64,000 nucleotides of DNA from Castellaniella ginsengisoli (lineage in GTDB: Bacteria > Pseudomonadota > Gammaproteobacteria > Burkholderiales > Burkholderiaceae_B). Both the position numbers and the translations under genes were made by a program. Positions 61,041-64,000 of this stretch are shown in pieces. Numbering within the stretch: the stretch's first letter is position 1; each line of letters starts with the position of its first letter. The notes under the pieces were generated by a model. It searched no databases. It was given only the letters and a program-made list of their open reading frames with translations, and was not told where the DNA came from. The stretch lies in the NCBI RefSeq assembly GCF_039523235.1, contig NZ_BAAAEX010000003.1, one strand, 5' to 3'.

Positions 61041-62855
61041 CTATATCTGCGCCTGGCGCACATAGCGGTCGGCCAATCCGCCGTCCGCGATGGCGGACTG
61101 CAGCGCCAGCGCACGCGGCAGCACATGGGCGGCATACTGCACGGCGGTGGCGATCTTGTTCGAATGGAAAGCGTCGGTCGAGCCCTCGCCGATGGCGGCG
61201 GCGGCCGCCAGGGCGGACCGCCCCAGTTGCCAGCCCGCGTGTACGGTGCCGGCCAGCATCAGGCACGGCACGCTGCCCGTGAACACACCCCGGATGTCCT
61301 CGCGGATATGCGCCAGCACGTAGTCGAGCGCCGATTCATAGGCTCCGGCCGCCGTCTCCAGGCGCTCGCCGATCATCCCCAGGGCTTCGGCGTGCACGCC
61401 GCCGGCCGCCCGCAGAACCGCCGCCGTATCGCGCATCCCGGCGATCTGCTCGCGGGCCACCGCGCCGCCATCGCGCACCAGCTTGCGGCCGATGAAGTCA
61501 TTGGCCTGGATCGCCGTGGTGCCCTCGTAGATGGGGAGGATGCGGGCATCGCGGTAATACTGGGCGGCGCCGGTCTCCTCGATGAAGCCCATGCCGCCAT
61601 GCACCTGCACTCCCAGGGAAGTGACTTCGACGGACGACTCGGTGGAGAACGCCTTGACGATGGGGACGAAGTATTCGTATACAGCCTTGCAGCGGGCGCG
61701 TTCGGCTTCGTCGGTCAGGCGGGCCGCCTTGTCCCGGTAGCCTGCCGCCACGTAGGCCACGGCACGGGCGCCCTCCGTCAGGCCGCGCATGATCCCCAGC
61801 ATCCGCGCCACGTCGGGATGGCGGATGATGGGCACCGGCCCGGCGGAACCCTCCAGGGCGTTGCCCTGAATGCGCTCGGCCGCATAGGCCGCCGCATGCT
61901 GCAGCGCGCGTTCGGACAGCGCCACTCCCTGCAGGCCCACCGCGTAGCGCGCCGCATTCATCATGATGAACATGTATTCCAGGCCGCGGTTTTCCTCGCC
62001 GATCAGGTAACCGACCGCCCCGCCCTCGCCCGCTTCGCCCTGGCCCGAGCCGTACAGCAGCACCGCCGTCGGGCTGCCATGGATGCCGAGCTTGTGCTCC
62101 AGCGAGGCGCACACGACATCGTTGCGGGCGCCCAGGCGGCCATCGTCGCCCACCAGGAACTTGGGCACGATGAACAAGGAAATGCCCTTGACACCCTTGG
62201 GCGCATCCGGCGTGCGCGCCAACACCAGGTGGATGATGTTCTCGGCCATGTCATGATCCCCATACGTGATGAAGATCTTCTGGCCGGTGATGCGGTAGCT
62301 GCCGTCGTCCTGGCGCACGGCCCGGGACTTGAGCAGCGCCAGATCGGAACCCGCCTGCGGTTCGGTCAGGTTCATGGTGCCGGTCCAGCGGCCTTCCAGC
62401 AGCGGCGGGATGAAGCGGTCTTTCTGCGAGTCCGATCCCACCATGGACAAGGCTTCGACCACGCCATCGGTCAGCAGCGGACACAGAGAAAAGGCCAGAT
62501 TCCCGGCATTGATGCTTTCGGTGACCGGCGCGGCGACGAGCTTGGGCAACCCCTGCCCGCCGAGTTCGGTGTCGTGCGGCAGGCCCTGCCAGCCGCCCTG
62601 CGCGAACGCCTGGAACGCCGCCTTGAAGCCGGGGGTGGTGCGCACGCCCTCCTCGCTCCAGCGGGCCGGCTCGGTATCGCCCACGCGGTTCAGCGGCGCG
62701 ACCTCCTGCTCGACGAAACGCGCGTTTTCTTCGAGCACGGCATCGACGAGATCCTCCGAGACCTCCTCGAAGCCGGGCAGCGCCAGCACGCCTTGCAGAT
62801 CGGCCAGTTCGCGCAGAACGAAACGGATATCCTGGGTGGGAACCTGGTATGTCAT
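61041..62855 (-). CDS. Acyl-CoA dehydrogenase, large (about 600-residue) type
   Basis: A 604-residue FAD-dependent acyl-CoA dehydrogenase, longer than the basic family by an N-terminal segment and a C-terminal domain of about 130 residues. Conserved segments are MNLTEPQAGSDLALLKS, KIFITYGDHDMAENIIHLVL, QVHGGMGFIEETGAAQYYRD and ILPIYEGTTAIQANDFIGRK (with the catalytic acidic residue region). It lies downstream of etfBA, whose product is its electron acceptor. Substrate chain length is not deducible. Confidence 0.92.
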   Translation of the reverse strand: MTYQVPTQDIRFVLRELADLQGVLALPGFEEVSEDLVDAVLEENARFVEQEVAPLNRVGDTEPARWSEEGVRTTPGFKAAFQAFAQGGWQGLPHDTELGGQGLPKLVAAPVTESINAGNLAFSLCPLLTDGVVEALSMVGSDSQKDRFIPPLLEGRWTGTMNLTEPQAGSDLALLKSRAVRQDDGSYRITGQKIFITYGDHDMAENIIHLVLARTPDAPKGVKGISLFIVPKFLVGDDGRLGARNDVVCASLEHKLGIHGSPTAVLLYGSGQGEAGEGGAVGYLIGEENRGLEYMFIMMNAARYAVGLQGVALSERALQHAAAYAAERIQGNALEGSAGPVPIIRHPDVARMLGIMRGLTEGARAVAYVAAGYRDKAARLTDEAERARCKAVYEYFVPIVKAFSTESSVEVTSLGVQVHGGMGFIEETGAAQYYRDARILPIYEGTTAIQANDFIGRKLVRDGGAVAREQIAGMRDTAAVLRAAGGVHAEALGMIGERLETAAGAYESALDYVLAHIREDIRGVFTGSVPCLMLAGTVHAGWQLGRSALAAAAAIGEGSTDAFHSNKIATAVQYAAHVLPRALALQSAIADGGLADRYVRQAQI

Positions 62856-62935
62856 GACAATTCCTAAGGTGCGCGGGGAACATTCCCGCATGAAGCGGCG
62901 CGGGTCCCCGAAGGGACCCGCGAGATCGTCCGGGC

Positions 62936-63865
62936 CTAGAGCGCCTGGACCAGTTCGGGCACGGCCTGGAACAGGTCGGCCACCAGGCCGTAGTCGGCCA
63001 CTCCGAAAATGGGCGCTTCGGCGTCCTTGTTGATCGCCACGATCACCTTGGAGTCCTTCATCCCCGCGAGGTGCTGGATCGCCCCCGAGATTCCGACGGC
63101 CACGTACAGTTGCGGCGCCACGATCTTGCCGGTCTGGCCCACCTGCCAGTCGTTGGGCGCATACCCCGCGTCCACGGCGGCGCGCGAAGCGCCCAGCGCC
63201 GCGCCCAGCTTGTCGGCCAGCGGATCCAGGATCTTGAAGTTTTCGGCGCTGCCCAACCCACGGCCGCCCGAAACCACGACCGTGGCAGCGGTCAGGTCGG
63301 GGCGGTCGCTCTTGGCCAGCTCGCGGCCCACGAAGGCCGATTTGCCTGCATCGGCCACGGCATCGACGGTCTCGACGGCGGCCGAGCCGCCTGCGGCATC
63401 CGCCGGATCGAAGGCCGTGGCGCGCACCGTGATGACCTTGGTCGCATCGGCGGACTGCACCGTCGCCAGCGCGTTGCCGGCGTAGATCGGCCGCACGAAC
63501 GTGTCGGCCGATTCGACGGCGACGATATCGGAGATCTGCGCCACATCGAGCTTGGCTGCGACGCGCGGGGCAACGTTCTTGCCCGAGGCCGTGGCGGCAA
63601 ACAGCAGATGGCTGTAGCCGCCGGCCACCGCCAGCACCTGCGCGGCCAGGTTCTCGGCCAGGCCTTCGGCCAGGGCCGGGCCGTCGGCCAGCAGGACCTT
63701 GCTCACCGAGGCGACCTGGGCGGCCTGATCGGCAACGGCGCGCGCACCGGAGCCGGCCACCAGGACGTGCACTTCGCCGCCGATGGCCGTTGCCGCAGCC
63801 ACGGCGTTGCGGGTCGCGGCGCCCAGTTGGGCGTTGTCATGTTCGGCAATAACCAGAATGCTCAT
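62936..63865 (-). CDS. etfA: Electron transfer flavoprotein subunit alpha
   Basis: A 309-residue FAD-binding subunit of the electron transfer flavoprotein, which carries electrons from acyl-CoA dehydrogenases to ETF-ubiquinone oxidoreductase. The C-terminal FAD domain motifs VVSGGRGLGSAENF, AVDAGYAPNDWQVGQTGK and YVAVGISGAIQHLAGM are intact. It starts directly after the etfB stop codon (TAAATG). Confidence 0.95.
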   Translation of the reverse strand: MSILVIAEHDNAQLGAATRNAVAAATAIGGEVHVLVAGSGARAVADQAAQVASVSKVLLADGPALAEGLAENLAAQVLAVAGGYSHLLFAATASGKNVAPRVAAKLDVAQISDIVAVESADTFVRPIYAGNALATVQSADATKVITVRATAFDPADAAGGSAAVETVDAVADAGKSAFVGRELAKSDRPDLTAATVVVSGGRGLGSAENFKILDPLADKLGAALGASRAAVDAGYAPNDWQVGQTGKIVAPQLYVAVGISGAIQHLAGMKDSKVIVAINKDAEAPIFGVADYGLVADLFQAVPELVQAL

Positions 63866-64000
63866 TTACACCACCTTCGCTTCGTTTTTCAGTTTGTCCA
63901 CCAGGGTCGCCACGTCGGGCACGATCACGCCGGCCGAACGGCTGGGCGGTTCGCTGACCTTGAGGGTCTTCAGGCGCGGCGCCACGTCCACGCCCAATGC
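63866..64000 (-). CDS. etfB: Electron transfer flavoprotein subunit beta (C-terminal end, cut by window edge)
   Basis: The last 44 codons of etfB, ending PRLKTLKVSEPPSRSAGVIV and a Lys-rich tail. The gene continues beyond the right edge. Together with etfA and the acyl-CoA dehydrogenase it forms a fatty-acid oxidation operon. Confidence 0.9.
   Translation of the reverse strand, partial: ALGVDVAPRLKTLKVSEPPSRSAGVIVPDVATLVDKLKNEAKVV

Overview
The window is about 64 kb of GC-rich chromosome from a betaproteobacterium. It is most likely a member of the Alcaligenaceae (Castellaniella/Bordetella/Achromobacter type). This is judged from the gene families present: a cbb3 oxidase cluster beside an FNR regulator and a copper nitrite reductase, glcDEF, an ectoine cluster, and a rplS-nudix / rsgA-M48-orn neighbourhood. 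No tool or database was used; all family calls come from motifs and reading frames read in the sequence.

Layout. The left edge (1-164) carries the 3' half of a tRNA-Met as an orphan fragment, read as the far attachment site of an integrative element lying to the left, followed by a terminator. Then come a small cysteine hydrolase/GlxA-type regulator pair, a BON lipoprotein, a MASE1-GGDEF diguanylate cyclase, an ADP-ribosylglycohydrolase-like protein, and a minus-strand run of M14 peptidase, 2-hydroxyacid dehydrogenase and lipoprotein. From 8.5 to 10.6 kb a Tat-exported carbonic anhydrase leads an operon with a response regulator and a truncated sensor kinase. From 11.1 to 16.5 kb there is a signalling operon: a diguanylate cyclase fused in frame to a receiver/DNA-binding response regulator, a LysM-FecR periplasmic protein, and a CHASE2 histidine kinase. 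A small decayed island (brnTA toxin-antitoxin plus a frameshifted integrase) abuts tRNA-Lys at 16.9-18.2 kb.

Housekeeping and central metabolism follow: purB, a GST, mnmA, glcFED, a D-lactate-dehydrogenase-type flavoprotein, and aroG behind a Phe/Tyr leader-peptide attenuator. Next is an osmolyte block in which ehuBCDA (ectoine uptake) converges on ectR-ectA-ectB-ectC-ectD (ectoine and hydroxyectoine synthesis). ectA has no stop codon and runs in frame into ectB. An oxygen-limitation block comes next: nirK with an extra N-terminal cupredoxin domain, a divergent fnr, and the whole cbb3 cluster (ccoI-like, ccoS, ccoN, ccoO, ccoQ, ccoP, ccoG, short fixH, small membrane protein). Two FNR boxes lie in that cluster. 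The ccoI-like gene is a P1B ATPase that keeps its membrane helices and CPC motif but has lost all cytoplasmic catalytic domains.

The right third holds a MarR/FUSC pair, aceA, queF, pgsA, uvrC, nagZ, acpS, orn, an M48 protease and rsgA. It also holds an ECF41-type sigma factor with its own and its target's promoters recognisable, a NUDIX enzyme, rplS (not in its usual trmD operon), a LexA-boxed small membrane protein, a 1-Cys peroxiredoxin, an acyl-CoA dehydrogenase, etfA and the end of etfB.

Strongest leads: the catalytic-domain-less CcoI, the EctA-EctB in-frame fusion, the GGDEF-REC-wHTH fusion, the LexA-controlled small protein, the aroG leader with a tandemly duplicated promoter region, and the palindromes between aceA and queF. 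No CRISPR array or insertion sequence was seen.
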